Part shown: positions 34,328 to 43,044 of the stretch, piece after piece
Position numbering within the stretch: the stretch's first letter is position 1
Layout: each line of letters opens with the position of its first letter
Assembly: GCA_052318935.1 (NCBI GenBank)
Contig: JBQRKO010000011.1
Direction: 5' to 3' (one strand)
From: Niallia sp052318935
GTDB lineage: Bacteria; Bacillota; Bacilli; Bacillales; Cytobacillaceae
Length of the DNA stretch: 64,000 nucleotides
The notes under the pieces: model-generated
Database searches by the model: none
Seen by the model: only the letters and a program-made list of their open reading frames with translations
What the model was told of the DNA's origin: nothing
Position numbers and translations under genes: made by a program

Positions 34328-35984
34328 TCCAGTTCAAGTTGAAATTATGTGGAATCGTTTAATCACGATTTTAGAAGAACAAGCTAAAACTTTAATACGC
34401 ACTTCATTTACTAGTATTTTAGCAGATTCAGAGGATTTATCAGCAGGCCTATTTGACAGTAGGGGAAATATGATTGCCCAAGCTAATACCGGGACACCGG
34501 GACACATTAATTCTATGGCATTAGGTGTGAAGCACTTTTTAGATAAATTTCCACCGGAATCGCTTCATCCGGGCGATGTCCTTATTGGCAATAACGCATA
34601 TGAAATCTCTGGTCACCTTCTTGATGTCACCATCGTTACACCTGCTTTTTATAAAGACAAGTTAATAGGATATTTTGCCTCCACTTGCCATGTAGCTGAT
34701 ATTGGGGGAAGGGGATATACTCCGGAAGGCGAAAGCATATTTGAAGAGGGGCTTCAAATTCCTTATATGAAATATTATATGGAAGGAAAACTAAATGAAA
34801 GTCTGCAGACTATTATCTCTGCTAATGTTCGCGCTCCATATGAAGTATTAGGGGATCTAAAAGCACAGGTGCTGGGAAATGAAGTAGGAATTAAACGTTT
34901 AGTGGAAATGCTTGAAGAATTTCAATTAGAAGAGATTGATACATTAGGCGAAGAAATTATGGTGCGATCAGAAGCAGGAATGCGAAAAGCAATCTCGGAG
35001 GTTCCGGATGGTATATATGAGAATGAAATAATTACAGACGGTTTTGACGAACCAATTACGTTAAAGTGTAAAGTACTAGTCAAAGGTGATGAAATTGTCG
35101 TGGATTATGATGGTTCATCGCCAGCAAGCACGAAAGGAATTAATGTTTGCCTATATTATATAACAGCTTACACAACGTATATTTTGAAAGCAACTATTGC
35201 ACCAGATATCCCAAATAATGAAGGAAGCTTCCGTCCTGTTTCAGTCACAGCTCCTGAGGGAAGCGTTGTAAATGCAGCTCCTCCAATGTCTACGGCAGCG
35301 CGACATGTTATTGGCCACTTTGCTCCGGAATGTGTACTCGGTGCTTTGTATCATGCAGTGCCAAACCGTACCATTGCAGAGGGAGCTTCCTCCATTTGGA
35401 GCTTGCCAATTAACGGGGAAGATTTTTCATATGTTGCCTTTACAGCGGGAGGAATGGGAGCAAGACCAAATAAAGATGGTTTGTCTGCAACTGCTTTTCC
35501 GTCAGGTGTACGAGGGGTTCCTGTTGAGATTATGGAAACAAGTGCGCCTATTATTTTCCATGAAAAACAATTGAGAGCAGATTCTGGCGGATGCGGCCGT
35601 TATCGCGGCGGTTTAGGTCAAACTATTCGATTCAGTGTACGTACAAATAAGCCTTGGAAATTTCCTAGTATGTTTGATCGCATTAATCAAGGAGCAAAGG
35701 GGTTAGATGGCGGAAAATCAGGTGCAAAAGCAGAAGTCTATATAAATGAAGAAAAATCTAATAAATCAAAAATAGTATACAAACTAAACCCAGACGATAT
35801 CGTTACGTTGAAGCTTCCAGGAGGGGGAGGATATGGAAATCCGAGTGATAGAGCACCCCAAGCGGTGCTGCAGGATGTTATCAATGGATATGTATCGAAA
35901 GAACAAGCATGGACTGAATATGGTATACAAGTTAAGTTTGGTAAGGACGGCTGGTATGTAGTGGAAATGGAAAGTTCTAAATAA
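34299..35984 (+). CDS. hyuB: Hydantoinase/oxoprolinase family protein, subunit B
   Basis: A 561-residue protein of the HyuB family: NPVQVEIMWNRLITILEEQAKTLIRTSFTSILADSEDLSAG, GDVLIGNNAYEISGHLLDVTIVTPAF, HVADIGGRG, and glycine-rich LPGGGGYGNPSDR near the C-terminus. I start at the ATG at 34299 because GAGGGAG is 9 bases before it; the ATG at 34290 would be too near. It overlaps hyuA by 29 bp and so is co-expressed. It forms the catalytic complex with subunit A. Confidence 0.92.
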   Translation: MANLQNSTFNPVQVEIMWNRLITILEEQAKTLIRTSFTSILADSEDLSAGLFDSRGNMIAQANTGTPGHINSMALGVKHFLDKFPPESLHPGDVLIGNNAYEISGHLLDVTIVTPAFYKDKLIGYFASTCHVADIGGRGYTPEGESIFEEGLQIPYMKYYMEGKLNESLQTIISANVRAPYEVLGDLKAQVLGNEVGIKRLVEMLEEFQLEEIDTLGEEIMVRSEAGMRKAISEVPDGIYENEIITDGFDEPITLKCKVLVKGDEIVVDYDGSSPASTKGINVCLYYITAYTTYILKATIAPDIPNNEGSFRPVSVTAPEGSVVNAAPPMSTAARHVIGHFAPECVLGALYHAVPNRTIAEGASSIWSLPINGEDFSYVAFTAGGMGARPNKDGLSATAFPSGVRGVPVEIMETSAPIIFHEKQLRADSGGCGRYRGGLGQTIRFSVRTNKPWKFPSMFDRINQGAKGLDGGKSGAKAEVYINEEKSNKSKIVYKLNPDDIVTLKLPGGGGYGNPSDRAPQAVLQDVINGYVSKEQAWTEYGIQVKFGKDGWYVVEMESSK

Positions 35985-36000
35985 TTGTCGATACTTTACT

Positions 36001-36037
36001 TTCACCTATCACAAGTCTGTCACTTGTGATAGGTGAA
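36001..36037 (+). other. Strong intercistronic hairpin, 15-bp perfect stem
   Basis: TTCACCTATCACAAG (36001-36015) pairs exactly with CTTGTGATAGGTGAA (36023-36037) across a 7-base loop, between hyuB and the dehydrogenase. No T tract follows. It may cut expression of the third gene or protect the upstream mRNA. Confidence 0.65.
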
Positions 36038-36122
36038 GGTGTTCACTTAGATACAACAAATCTAGTGCTAGATTTACTGCTAATGATAATATTAATGATT
36101 AGGAAGATTGGAGCAGGAGTAA

Positions 36123-37124
36123 ATGATAAAACCAAAGGTGTTGCAAATTCTATCTATGTATCATAAAGATGGGGAAGTGTATTTACAAGAAAACGCGGAT
36201 GTCATTCGAACGGACGATTATAGGGTGAAAAATATATGTCGTTTAGTTGAAGATGTTGAGGCTATCGTCTTGCGGGCTCCTGCAAAAATTACAAAAGAAA
36301 TCATCGATGCAAGTCCGAACTTAAAAGTGATTTCCGGAGCTGGCGTAGGTGTGGATAACATTGATGTAAAATATGCAACTGAAAAAGGAATACTAGTAGT
36401 CCATGCACCCTCGGTTAATAAAGTTTCAACAGCTGAGCACGCTGTTACGCTGCTTACAGCTTTGAGCAAGAATATTCTTTCTTTTCATCATGAAATGAAG
36501 AAAGGCAACTATCATTCTCGAACACTAATTCCAACATATGAATTAAAAGGAAAAAAAGTAGGACTAATTGGATTTGGCAGTATTGCACAAGAAGTAGCGA
36601 AAAGATTATCGTTTGGTTTTGAAATGGATGTCACTGCAGGGGTTAGGGAATATGATGAAAAAAAGCATGGAGTTGCTAGAGAATTAAATGTTACAGTCAC
36701 AACGAACCTTGAAGCAGTTTTTTCTCAGTCGGACTTTGTGTCTTTGCATATACCACTGAATGAACACACGAAAAACTTTGTAGACAAACGCTTGCTATCA
36801 TATATGAAACCTTCTTCTTATTTAATCAATACGGCACGTGGAGCTGTTGTGAACCAGGATGATCTCTATCACTGCCTAAAAAATAGAAAAATAGCGGGAG
36901 CTGGAATAGATGTTTTTGATCCAGAACCTCCGCCGAAGGAATTACCTCTGTTATCGCTGCCTAATGTTATAGTAACTCCACATGTCGGTGGAACAACAGA
37001 TGAGTGTAATTACATAGCATCCACTACAATTTCGAAAAATATTATCGCCATTCTTCGAGGGGAAAAAACAAAATATTTGGCCAACCCAGAGGTTGAAAGA
37101 AAAAAGAGATCTCAACCATCATAA
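36123..37124 (+). CDS. D-isomer-specific 2-hydroxyacid dehydrogenase (NAD-dependent)
   Basis: A 333-residue enzyme. The nucleotide fold GKKVGLIGFGSIAQEVAKRL lies near residue 144; the catalytic Arg is in NTARGAVVNQDDL, Glu in DVFDPEPPP, and His in TPHVGGTTDE. This fits phosphoglycerate/hydroxypyruvate-type dehydrogenases but has no ACT domain, so serine synthesis is less likely than a catabolic step. It follows hyuB by 140 bp and probably belongs to the IclR-controlled pathway. AGGAG lies close before the ATG. Confidence 0.9.
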   Translation: MIKPKVLQILSMYHKDGEVYLQENADVIRTDDYRVKNICRLVEDVEAIVLRAPAKITKEIIDASPNLKVISGAGVGVDNIDVKYATEKGILVVHAPSVNKVSTAEHAVTLLTALSKNILSFHHEMKKGNYHSRTLIPTYELKGKKVGLIGFGSIAQEVAKRLSFGFEMDVTAGVREYDEKKHGVARELNVTVTTNLEAVFSQSDFVSLHIPLNEHTKNFVDKRLLSYMKPSSYLINTARGAVVNQDDLYHCLKNRKIAGAGIDVFDPEPPPKELPLLSLPNVIVTPHVGGTTDECNYIASTTISKNIIAILRGEKTKYLANPEVERKKRSQPS

Positions 37125-37318
37125 CTTAAGAATAATCATGTTAACATTATGTCCTTTGTTATGAAATGAATTTATAGAAGAAACTTATCAAAAAATAACC
37201 TGTATTCGATGGGAGCAATGGTATAGAAGAATATTTTACCAGATTCAACAATTTTATATACGCTTACCTCCTAAGCGGGTAAAGAAGTGCAGATTCTTGC
37301 TACCAGTATTACGATTTG

Positions 37319-37355
37319 AAAAAATCTCTAGAGGCCACTTTTCTAGAGATTTTTT
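37319..37355. terminator. Bidirectional terminator
   Basis: AAAAAATCTCTAGA pairs perfectly with TCTAGAGATTTTTT. It ends the dehydrogenase operon and, from the other side, the small gene at 37407. Confidence 0.9.
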
Positions 37356-37406
37356 CACTAAAATGATATATAGTACAATATAATAGGGGATAATTGAAAG
37401 AGTAAA

Positions 37407-37625
37407 TTAATCGTTCCTTTCCCCTAAATGACCGATATATTCGTGCAATTTATTTTCTTCGTAATTATTTAGCTCACGCATCGGAATCACTTGTTGTGTT
37501 TCAGGATTCGTTCCTCTCACTTCCGCTACAAGTACATCTTCTTTGTAGATATTAAAAATATTCTTTTCAACTAGTTTAGCTTGGAACATTGAATACGCCT
37601 TACTATCTTTTCTTTCTTCTGACAT
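37407..37625 (-). CDS. Small hypothetical protein
   Basis: A 72-residue hydrophilic protein. I start at the ATG at 37625, where AAGGAGGTG stands 7-8 bases upstream; a longer frame to 37793 has no ribosome site and an atypical N-terminus. The sequence (SKAYSMFQAKLVEKNIFNIYKEDVLVAEVRG, then NNYEENKLHEYIGHLGERND) has no motif I know. It is divergent from the R2lox gene. Confidence 0.7.
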   Translation of the reverse strand: MSEERKDSKAYSMFQAKLVEKNIFNIYKEDVLVAEVRGTNPETQQVIPMRELNNYEENKLHEYIGHLGERND

Positions 37626-37830
37626 GATCAGCACCTCCTTTTTTTCTTTTATGTTTCCACATAGCATGTTAATTATGTAGACTACTAAAACTATACGGGA
37701 TGAAGTTAGAACTAATATATGCGCTTTATTCTCTTGTTTTATTTTTTCAACAGACCCGAATATATGTCCAAACATATCATTTTCTCCTTGCATAAAATAG
37801 CATGTATAGTAACTCTAAGGAGGAATATTT

Positions 37831-38712
37831 TTGAGAAAGAAACTATTAACAACAGGCTCCGAAGGTTTAATGGAAGATTCATATCCGTACCAGTTGTATC
37901 AAAAGGCAAAAAAGTTTGGAGGATGGAACCCTCAGCTTATCAATTTTTCACAGGATCAAGAAGATTGGAATACACTATCTGTTAAACAAAAAGAGTGGAT
38001 TCTGAAACTTCTCGCTCAATTTCAGGGTGGGGAAGAAGCGGTTACTCTTGATTTACTCCCATTGCTTAGGGTGATTGCTAAAGAAGGTAGGTTAGAAGAG
38101 GAGATGTTCCTCACTACATTTTTATGCGATGAAGCTAAACATACTGAATTCTTTCGGCTGGTGTTAAATGCTATTGGTGCAAAAGGCGATCTTACCCACT
38201 TGCATTCTGAATCCTATCGAAAGTTATTTTATGAAATTCTCCCCGAAACAATGGAACGTCTATGGCATGAACAAACCCCAGAGGTAATAGCTGATGCAGC
38301 AACTGTATACAATATGTTTGTAGAAGGGGTATTAGCAGAAACTGGATATAAATCGTTTTATGATGGACTGCAAATGTTCGGTAAGATGCCTGGACTTCTA
38401 GAGGGCATTGGCCACTTAAAGAAAGATGAATCAAGGCATATTGCATATGGAACGTTTCTTCTACAGCGCTTAATTTGTGAACATCCTCATCTTTTTGACA
38501 GGGTGGTTAAGAAGCTTGAGGAATTGGCACCTCTTGCTACCTCCTTAAATGCAGAGGGTATTATTGAGGGTGAAAAAGGAAAGGAATACAGTTCTGAAAT
38601 TAAGAAATACTCGGAAAAACAGCTTATGTTAAGAATCGAGATCCTTGCAAGGGCGAAGGGGCAGACGATTGAAGAAATTTATCGATCTGTTGGAGGAAAC
38701 TCAAACCCATAG
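37831..38712 (+). CDS. R2-like ligand-binding oxidase (R2lox)
   Basis: A 293-residue ferritin-like di-metal oxidase of the R2lox group (Mn/Fe), not a ribonucleotide reductase subunit. The ligands are all present by alignment with Geobacillus R2lox: Glu68 (GGEEAV), Glu101 and His104 (DEAKH), Glu165 (VEGVLAE), Glu200 and His203 (DESRH). Val71 and Tyr160, which form the ether cross-link in known R2lox, are kept. The start is a TTG at 37831 with TAAGGAGG 8 bases upstream. R2lox is thought to bind a fatty-acid-like ligand; its physiological role is still unclear. It lies near a fatty-acid-type operon, transcribed convergently. Confidence 0.9.
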   Translation: MRKKLLTTGSEGLMEDSYPYQLYQKAKKFGGWNPQLINFSQDQEDWNTLSVKQKEWILKLLAQFQGGEEAVTLDLLPLLRVIAKEGRLEEEMFLTTFLCDEAKHTEFFRLVLNAIGAKGDLTHLHSESYRKLFYEILPETMERLWHEQTPEVIADAATVYNMFVEGVLAETGYKSFYDGLQMFGKMPGLLEGIGHLKKDESRHIAYGTFLLQRLICEHPHLFDRVVKKLEELAPLATSLNAEGIIEGEKGKEYSSEIKKYSEKQLMLRIEILARAKGQTIEEIYRSVGGNSNP

Positions 38713-38755
38713 AATTACAGAATGAACTCTTACCTTATTGAAACTAAAATATCTA

Positions 38756-38802
38756 GGGGCTGTTCAGAAAGTTAGTTACACTGACTTTTTGGACAGCCCT
38801 TT
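38756..38802 (+). terminator. Terminator after R2lox
   Basis: GGGCTGTTCAGAAAGT pairs with ACTTTTTGGACAGCCC and is followed by TTTC. It is 45 bp after the R2lox stop codon. Confidence 0.8.
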
Positions 38803-38895
38803 CTTCGGACGAACTGGCAAGCCTTCTCGTACCTCTACTCGGGGGTCTTGCAAGTCCGTTTTTCCGCAGGAGTCTCGCAGATTTCCTTCCCAGAA
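38803..38895 (-). repeat. Degenerate copy of the MITE interior, overlapping the MaoC gene end
   Basis: The stretch CGGACGAACTGGCAAGCC, then GGGGGTCTTGCAAG and CCGCAGGAGTCTCGCAG, aligns with the interior of the GGCTGTTTTC elements (GGACGAGTGCCGAGCC, GGGGTCTCGTC, CCGCAGGAGTCT). It contributes the C-terminus of the adjacent MaoC-like protein. Confidence 0.55.
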
Positions 38896-39281
38896 ACAAC
38901 ATCATTGTTTAACAGAGACTCCTTCAAAGTTAATTGCCCTCTTACTACAATTTCATTTTCATTCCTGCCTTCAATGACAAGAATGGTTAAATCATTTTCC
39001 TGCTTCGTTTCTGCTAATATATGAATCGTATCATTCATGTATATTGGTTTTAGGAATTGCATCTCATACGAGGAGATTCTCATTCCTTTTTCAATAAAAA
39101 AAGAAGCGATATTTGATGTAAGGGCCATTGTCAACATTCCGTGGGCAATCGGCGCTTTAAATCCAAAACATTCTGCTTCCTTTTGATCCAGATGAATCCG
39201 ATTGAAGTCCCCGGAGAGGAACGCATATTGCTTCACTTTTTCTTCCGTTATGGTAAATGTACGACTAATTCGGACACACAT
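38835..39281 (-). CDS. MaoC-like hotdog dehydratase, C-terminal half type
   Basis: A 148-residue hotdog-fold (R)-enoyl-CoA hydratase-like protein. The hydratase signature SGDFNRIHLDQKEA (catalytic Asp and His) and GFKAPIAHGMLTMAL are present. I use the ATG at 39281; a GTG at 39290 is possible with the AAGGAAG site close by. It overlaps the upstream MaoC-N gene, so the pair makes one split two-domain hydratase. The last 18 residues (GKEICETPAEKRTCKTPE) derive from a repeat, so the original C-terminus was probably different. It should hydrate a 2-enoyl-CoA in the pathway with the ligase and thiolase. Confidence 0.88.
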   Translation of the reverse strand: MCVRISRTFTITEEKVKQYAFLSGDFNRIHLDQKEAECFGFKAPIAHGMLTMALTSNIASFFIEKGMRISSYEMQFLKPIYMNDTIHILAETKQENDLTILVIEGRNENEIVVRGQLTLKESLLNNDVVSGKEICETPAEKRTCKTPE

Positions 39282-39604
39282 CGAAAACACTCGCTTCCTT
39301 CCGAGTTATACCCTACGAGAGATTGGGTGTAAAACGTATAGTTTCCTTTTTTCTTTTCTTGATCAAGTGAAATGACACACTGATAAGTTTCTCCGATGGA
39401 AAGTTCTTTGGAACAAACACAGGTCTGTTTTCGATGAATGGGAGCTCCCTTGTAGTTCCATTGAACCTTGATATAACGATAAAAGATCATCGGAAAGGTT
39501 GGCGGCAATTTCTTTTGTTTACCAAAAATAGCTTCATAGTTATGGACCATTTCTTCTGTTATTGTCACGTAAGTCGCCTCTGTTTTCACAACATACTCTC
39601 CCAT
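39248..39604 (-). CDS. MaoC-like dehydratase N-terminal (FAS1_DH-type) domain protein
   Basis: A 118-residue hotdog half: TITEEMVHNYEAIFGKQKKLPPTFPMIFYRY, then HRKQTCVCSKELSIGETYQCVISLDQEKKKGNYTFYTQSLVGYNSEG. This is the non-catalytic N-half that pairs with the MaoC C-half in split hydratases. The start overlaps the end of the thiolase gene by 19 bp, and its end overlaps the next gene, so the four genes are coupled. Confidence is good for fold, moderate for substrate. Confidence 0.82.
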   Translation of the reverse strand: MGEYVVKTEATYVTITEEMVHNYEAIFGKQKKLPPTFPMIFYRYIKVQWNYKGAPIHRKQTCVCSKELSIGETYQCVISLDQEKKKGNYTFYTQSLVGYNSEGSECFRCVSELVVHLP

Positions 39605-40680
39605 AAAACGGCTATTCCAATTCCGCCGCCAATCCCTAACGCAGAAATGCTGTAGTTCGTTTTGTATCGCTGTACTTCATAAAATAATCTTGTTACCAAA
39701 ATTGCTCCCGATGCTCCATAAGGATGACCTAATGCAATGGCGCCACCTTCTACGTTTAATTTTTCATAAGGAATCGAAAGTTCCCTTGCACATGCGACTA
39801 CTTTTGAAGCAAAGGCTTCATTCAATTCAAATAGGTCGATATCCTGAATCGATAAAGAATGCTTAGATAATAATTGCGAAACGGCAGGAATCGGACCACT
39901 AGCTGGATAATTTGGGTTCACTCCTGTTACAACACTATCCACAAAACGCATGATTGACTCGTATCCTAGTTCCTTCGCTTTTTCTTCAGACATGACAAGG
40001 ACCGCTGATGCCCCATCATTGACTCCACAACAGTTTCCCAACGTTACCGTACCATTTTCCTTAAAACAAGGAGACAATCGACGAAGCATTCTTTCATAAT
40101 TAAGTTTCGGATTTAATCCTTCATCTTGCAAGGGAAAATCAGCGATTTTTACGAGTTCCTCAGCATAATAGCCTTTTTTTAATGAGTGAATCGCTCGTTG
40201 ATAACTAAGCAGAGCATACTCATCTTGCATCTCCCTTGTGATCCCATATTTTTCAGCTACATATTCAGCTGCAACGCCCATATCAGGGTCACCGATCTGT
40301 TCAGGTGAGAAACGCGCCCGTTTTTCATAAGGAGATTGACTTGTACTTTCGACACCGCCCGCAATATATATTTGCCCTGCACCGCCTTGGATAAGAAAAC
40401 AAGCAAGGCGAATTGCCTCTAATCCAGAGCCGCACTGCCGGTCGATTGTCATACCTGGTATAGCAACAGATAAACCGCTTTCCAAGCCTGACAATCTCGC
40501 AATATTTCCACCAGGACCCACCGCATTGCCGAAAATAATTTCATCTACCTGTTCAGGCAGGTCTTGAATGAGGTCTCTAATAACAAATGCTGCTAATTGT
40601 TCAGGGGGATACTGTTTTAAGATGCCGCCTTTTTTTCCTATTACGGTTCTCTTTGCTTTGACGATCACCGCTCTCGTCAT
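39586..40680 (-). CDS. yhfS: Acetyl-CoA acetyltransferase / thiolase (YhfS-like)
   Basis: A 364-residue thiolase. The acylated cysteine is Cys83 in DRQCGSGLEAI; NEAFASKVV and GGAIALGHPYGASGA supply the other active-site residues including the histidine. The usual second cysteine (LCIGGGxG near the end) is replaced: here the motif reads SALGIGGGIGIA, with Gly instead of Cys. The gene is in the order bioY - ligase - thiolase seen as yhfU-yhfT-yhfS in B. subtilis, so the symbol follows that synteny. It overlaps the ligase stop codon by 4 bp. Confidence 0.9.
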   Translation of the reverse strand: MTRAVIVKAKRTVIGKKGGILKQYPPEQLAAFVIRDLIQDLPEQVDEIIFGNAVGPGGNIARLSGLESGLSVAIPGMTIDRQCGSGLEAIRLACFLIQGGAGQIYIAGGVESTSQSPYEKRARFSPEQIGDPDMGVAAEYVAEKYGITREMQDEYALLSYQRAIHSLKKGYYAEELVKIADFPLQDEGLNPKLNYERMLRRLSPCFKENGTVTLGNCCGVNDGASAVLVMSEEKAKELGYESIMRFVDSVVTGVNPNYPASGPIPAVSQLLSKHSLSIQDIDLFELNEAFASKVVACARELSIPYEKLNVEGGAIALGHPYGASGAILVTRLFYEVQRYKTNYSISALGIGGGIGIAVLWESML

Positions 40681-42125
40681 CCTAACTCCCCCTTTTCAAA
40701 CGATTTTCTTACTTCTTGGCGTGAAACCTTCCCTCCCGTTGTGTAGGGGAAAGTTTCTACTTTTCTCCAAATTCGTGGAATTTTATAAGAGGACAGCGTC
40801 TGAAGACAATAATTTTTTAAAGAAGGCAAAGATACATTCCCTTTAATGAAAGCAGTCACTTTTTGCCCCCAATACTCATCTTTGACTCCTAAAACAATTG
40901 CTTCCTCGACTCCATCGTATTTAAGTAATACTTGTTCTATTTCTTGGGGGTAAATATTCATTCCACCATAAAGAATCATATCATTTTGCCTGCCAAGAAT
41001 GTATACATAACCTTCTGCATCAATTTTGGCAATATCATAAACTGTCGCCCAATCTCCGTGTAATACTTTTTTTGTTTCTTCCTTATTATTTAAATATCCA
41101 TCAAAAAGCATGTTGCTTTTCACATATAAAATTCCTTCTTCTCCAACACCTAATTCCTGTCCTTTTTCATTACGAATACTAATTTCAACATTATGAAATG
41201 CTCTTCCAACTGAATCTGCATATTGAATTTGTTCGTTATTTTTTAAAACGGAGATAAAACTAAGCTCGGAAGACCCGTAAAACTCATAAAAAGTAGCGGT
41301 TGGAAACTGACGGCGCATTTTCGTCTTTACGCTTGGCAGCCACTTCGCTCCTGTAGATAGAAAGGAGACGGGGTGTTTATAAGAATATCCTTCCTTTAAT
41401 AGTCCTTGAATCATGGTAGGTACTACATATACAGTAGAAATCGGATAGTCATGTAAAAAATTCATCAAACGAGCAGGCGAAAACTTTGTCAGCACGTAGA
41501 TCGTGCCTCCTAAATATAAAGTGCTTAAAGCACCATATAAAAAGGTAGAATTTATAAAGGAACCGGGGATTAACACATGGTCTTTCGCTGTCATTCCTAT
41601 ATCTATTTGATTACAGCGAAAACTTTCAATCCATGAAGCATGGGAACGTATGAAGACTTTTGGTTTTCCAGTTGAACCAGAGGTAAAACCAATGTAGAAA
41701 GGGACATTTTCGTCACTTTTATGAAAATTGCTGTTTGAAGATAGCCATTCTTCGATCTCGTCTGAAAAAATCGTTTTTGTTGAATATTGTTTAAAATATC
41801 CTTTCATCTTTTCATCAGCAATAATAAGATCAGGCGTTATTTGTTGAAGTCGATCCGCTAGCTCTCGCTCTTTCCACCTTATATCTCCTACCACACTAGC
41901 CCAGCCTGCTTCACTCGCTCCAGCGAATAGTTGTAAAAACAAGCGGCCGTTTGGCAAGAATAAGGCAACTCTTTTATAAATTGCCTTTTCATTAAAAAAA
42001 GAGGCAGCTGTACGCTGCACTAAATTGAACCATTCACCATATGTAACGTTTTCGTCATCTGTTACGATGGCAGGTCGATTATTATCTTTTTGAGCATATA
42101 TCCTATATGTACTCGTAATTTTCAC
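40677..42125 (-). CDS. yhfT: Acyl-CoA ligase, AMP-binding (YhfT-like)
   Basis: A 482-residue ANL-superfamily ligase. The AMP-binding P-loop is FYIGFTSGSTGKPKV (about residues 145-160), then YEFYGSSELS, the hinge YVYILGRQNDMILYGGMNIYPQEIE and the C-terminal catalytic lysine in TTGGKVSRQEV. It activates a carboxylic acid, probably a fatty acid or biotin-precursor-related acid, to its CoA thioester. It starts with a GTG at 42125 that touches the bioY stop codon. The link with bioY suggests that the whole operon responds to biotin. Confidence 0.9.
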   Translation of the reverse strand: MKITSTYRIYAQKDNNRPAIVTDDENVTYGEWFNLVQRTAASFFNEKAIYKRVALFLPNGRLFLQLFAGASEAGWASVVGDIRWKERELADRLQQITPDLIIADEKMKGYFKQYSTKTIFSDEIEEWLSSNSNFHKSDENVPFYIGFTSGSTGKPKVFIRSHASWIESFRCNQIDIGMTAKDHVLIPGSFINSTFLYGALSTLYLGGTIYVLTKFSPARLMNFLHDYPISTVYVVPTMIQGLLKEGYSYKHPVSFLSTGAKWLPSVKTKMRRQFPTATFYEFYGSSELSFISVLKNNEQIQYADSVGRAFHNVEISIRNEKGQELGVGEEGILYVKSNMLFDGYLNNKEETKKVLHGDWATVYDIAKIDAEGYVYILGRQNDMILYGGMNIYPQEIEQVLLKYDGVEEAIVLGVKDEYWGQKVTAFIKGNVSLPSLKNYCLQTLSSYKIPRIWRKVETFPYTTGGKVSRQEVRKSFEKGELG

Positions 42126-42686
42126 TTAGGCCTTCAACCTTTCTGAAATCGGAATAGCTTTTTGCAATTTAATCGCAAGAAATGAAGAAATAATTACTTT
42201 TATAAAATCACCTGGAAGATATACTAGACTAAGAGTAATAGCTTTAGCAATAGAAATATTCATCATAGCTGCCTGAATCGGAATCCCGAATAGATAAACA
42301 ACCAAAATACCTCCAAGAATAGTAGTAAGCAAAATCTTCACAAATGATACGTTTTTCATATGATAACATAAATATCCAATTACGTAAGCACCAATGATCC
42401 AGCCGATGAAATAGCCTCCTGATGGACCAAAGAAAACACCAATTCCCCCGCGCCCTCCAGATAATAAAGGCAATCCTGTCATTACTAATAATAAAAATAA
42501 AGCTTGACTAAGAGCTGCATATTTAGGACCTAAACGCGCTCCCAACACACTTCCTGATAACATGACCCCTAATGTTTGCAACGTTATTGGAACAGGAGTA
42601 ATTCCTAAAAAAATTGGCGGAACAATTCCCAGTGCTGCCATAATTGCAGCAAACATAGAAACATACATTATTTTTTTTAACTTCAT
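42126..42686 (-). CDS. bioY: Biotin transporter BioY
   Basis: A 186-residue membrane S-component. LGIVPPIFLGITPVPITLQTLGVMLSGSVLGARLGPKYAAL and GRGGIGVFFGPSGGYFIGWIIGAYVIG are the BioY signature. It imports biotin, alone or with an energy-coupling module. It is the first gene of the operon and lies directly behind a BirA operator (42686-42720), so biotin excess should repress it. Six helices are expected and can be seen. Confidence 0.95.
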   Translation of the reverse strand: MKLKKIMYVSMFAAIMAALGIVPPIFLGITPVPITLQTLGVMLSGSVLGARLGPKYAALSQALFLLLVMTGLPLLSGGRGGIGVFFGPSGGYFIGWIIGAYVIGYLCYHMKNVSFVKILLTTILGGILVVYLFGIPIQAAMMNISIAKAITLSLVYLPGDFIKVIISSFLAIKLQKAIPISERLKA

Positions 42687-42720
42687 TTTGTTAACCTACT
42701 TTCAATTTTAGTTAACAAAA
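42686..42720. promoter_or_regulatory. BirA operator upstream of bioY
   Basis: TTTTGTTAAC (42686-42695) and GTTAACAAAA (42711-42720) form a perfect 10-bp inverted repeat with a 15-bp spacer, matching the Bacillus BirA pattern TTGTTAAC-N15-GTTAACAA. It abuts the bioY start codon. It predicts repression by biotin-bound BirA. Confidence 0.9.
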
Positions 42721-43044
42721 TTATAAAACCCTTCCTGCTTAATTGTAAAGGTTAATTTTTATTGTAAATTCAGGAAAAGGATGCTGTCTAAATAGGAGTA
42801 AATGTAAAGGAAAATGTGAATTAATTGAAACCTTGCAAGAGTGTCAGTGCCTCTTTGAAATGGAAGGATTTGAAACGCTGATTTCTAAGTCGAACAAGAG
42901 ACTATTTAAATAGGTAAATGTGGTTATGTGAATCGAGTATGGAAGATTTTCTTACTAATTAATATAAATTATTTAATTGGCGGGTCTATTTAAGTGCGAC
43001 TTTTGTTAATTTTAAATATTTAGTAAATTATAAATATTCAATTC

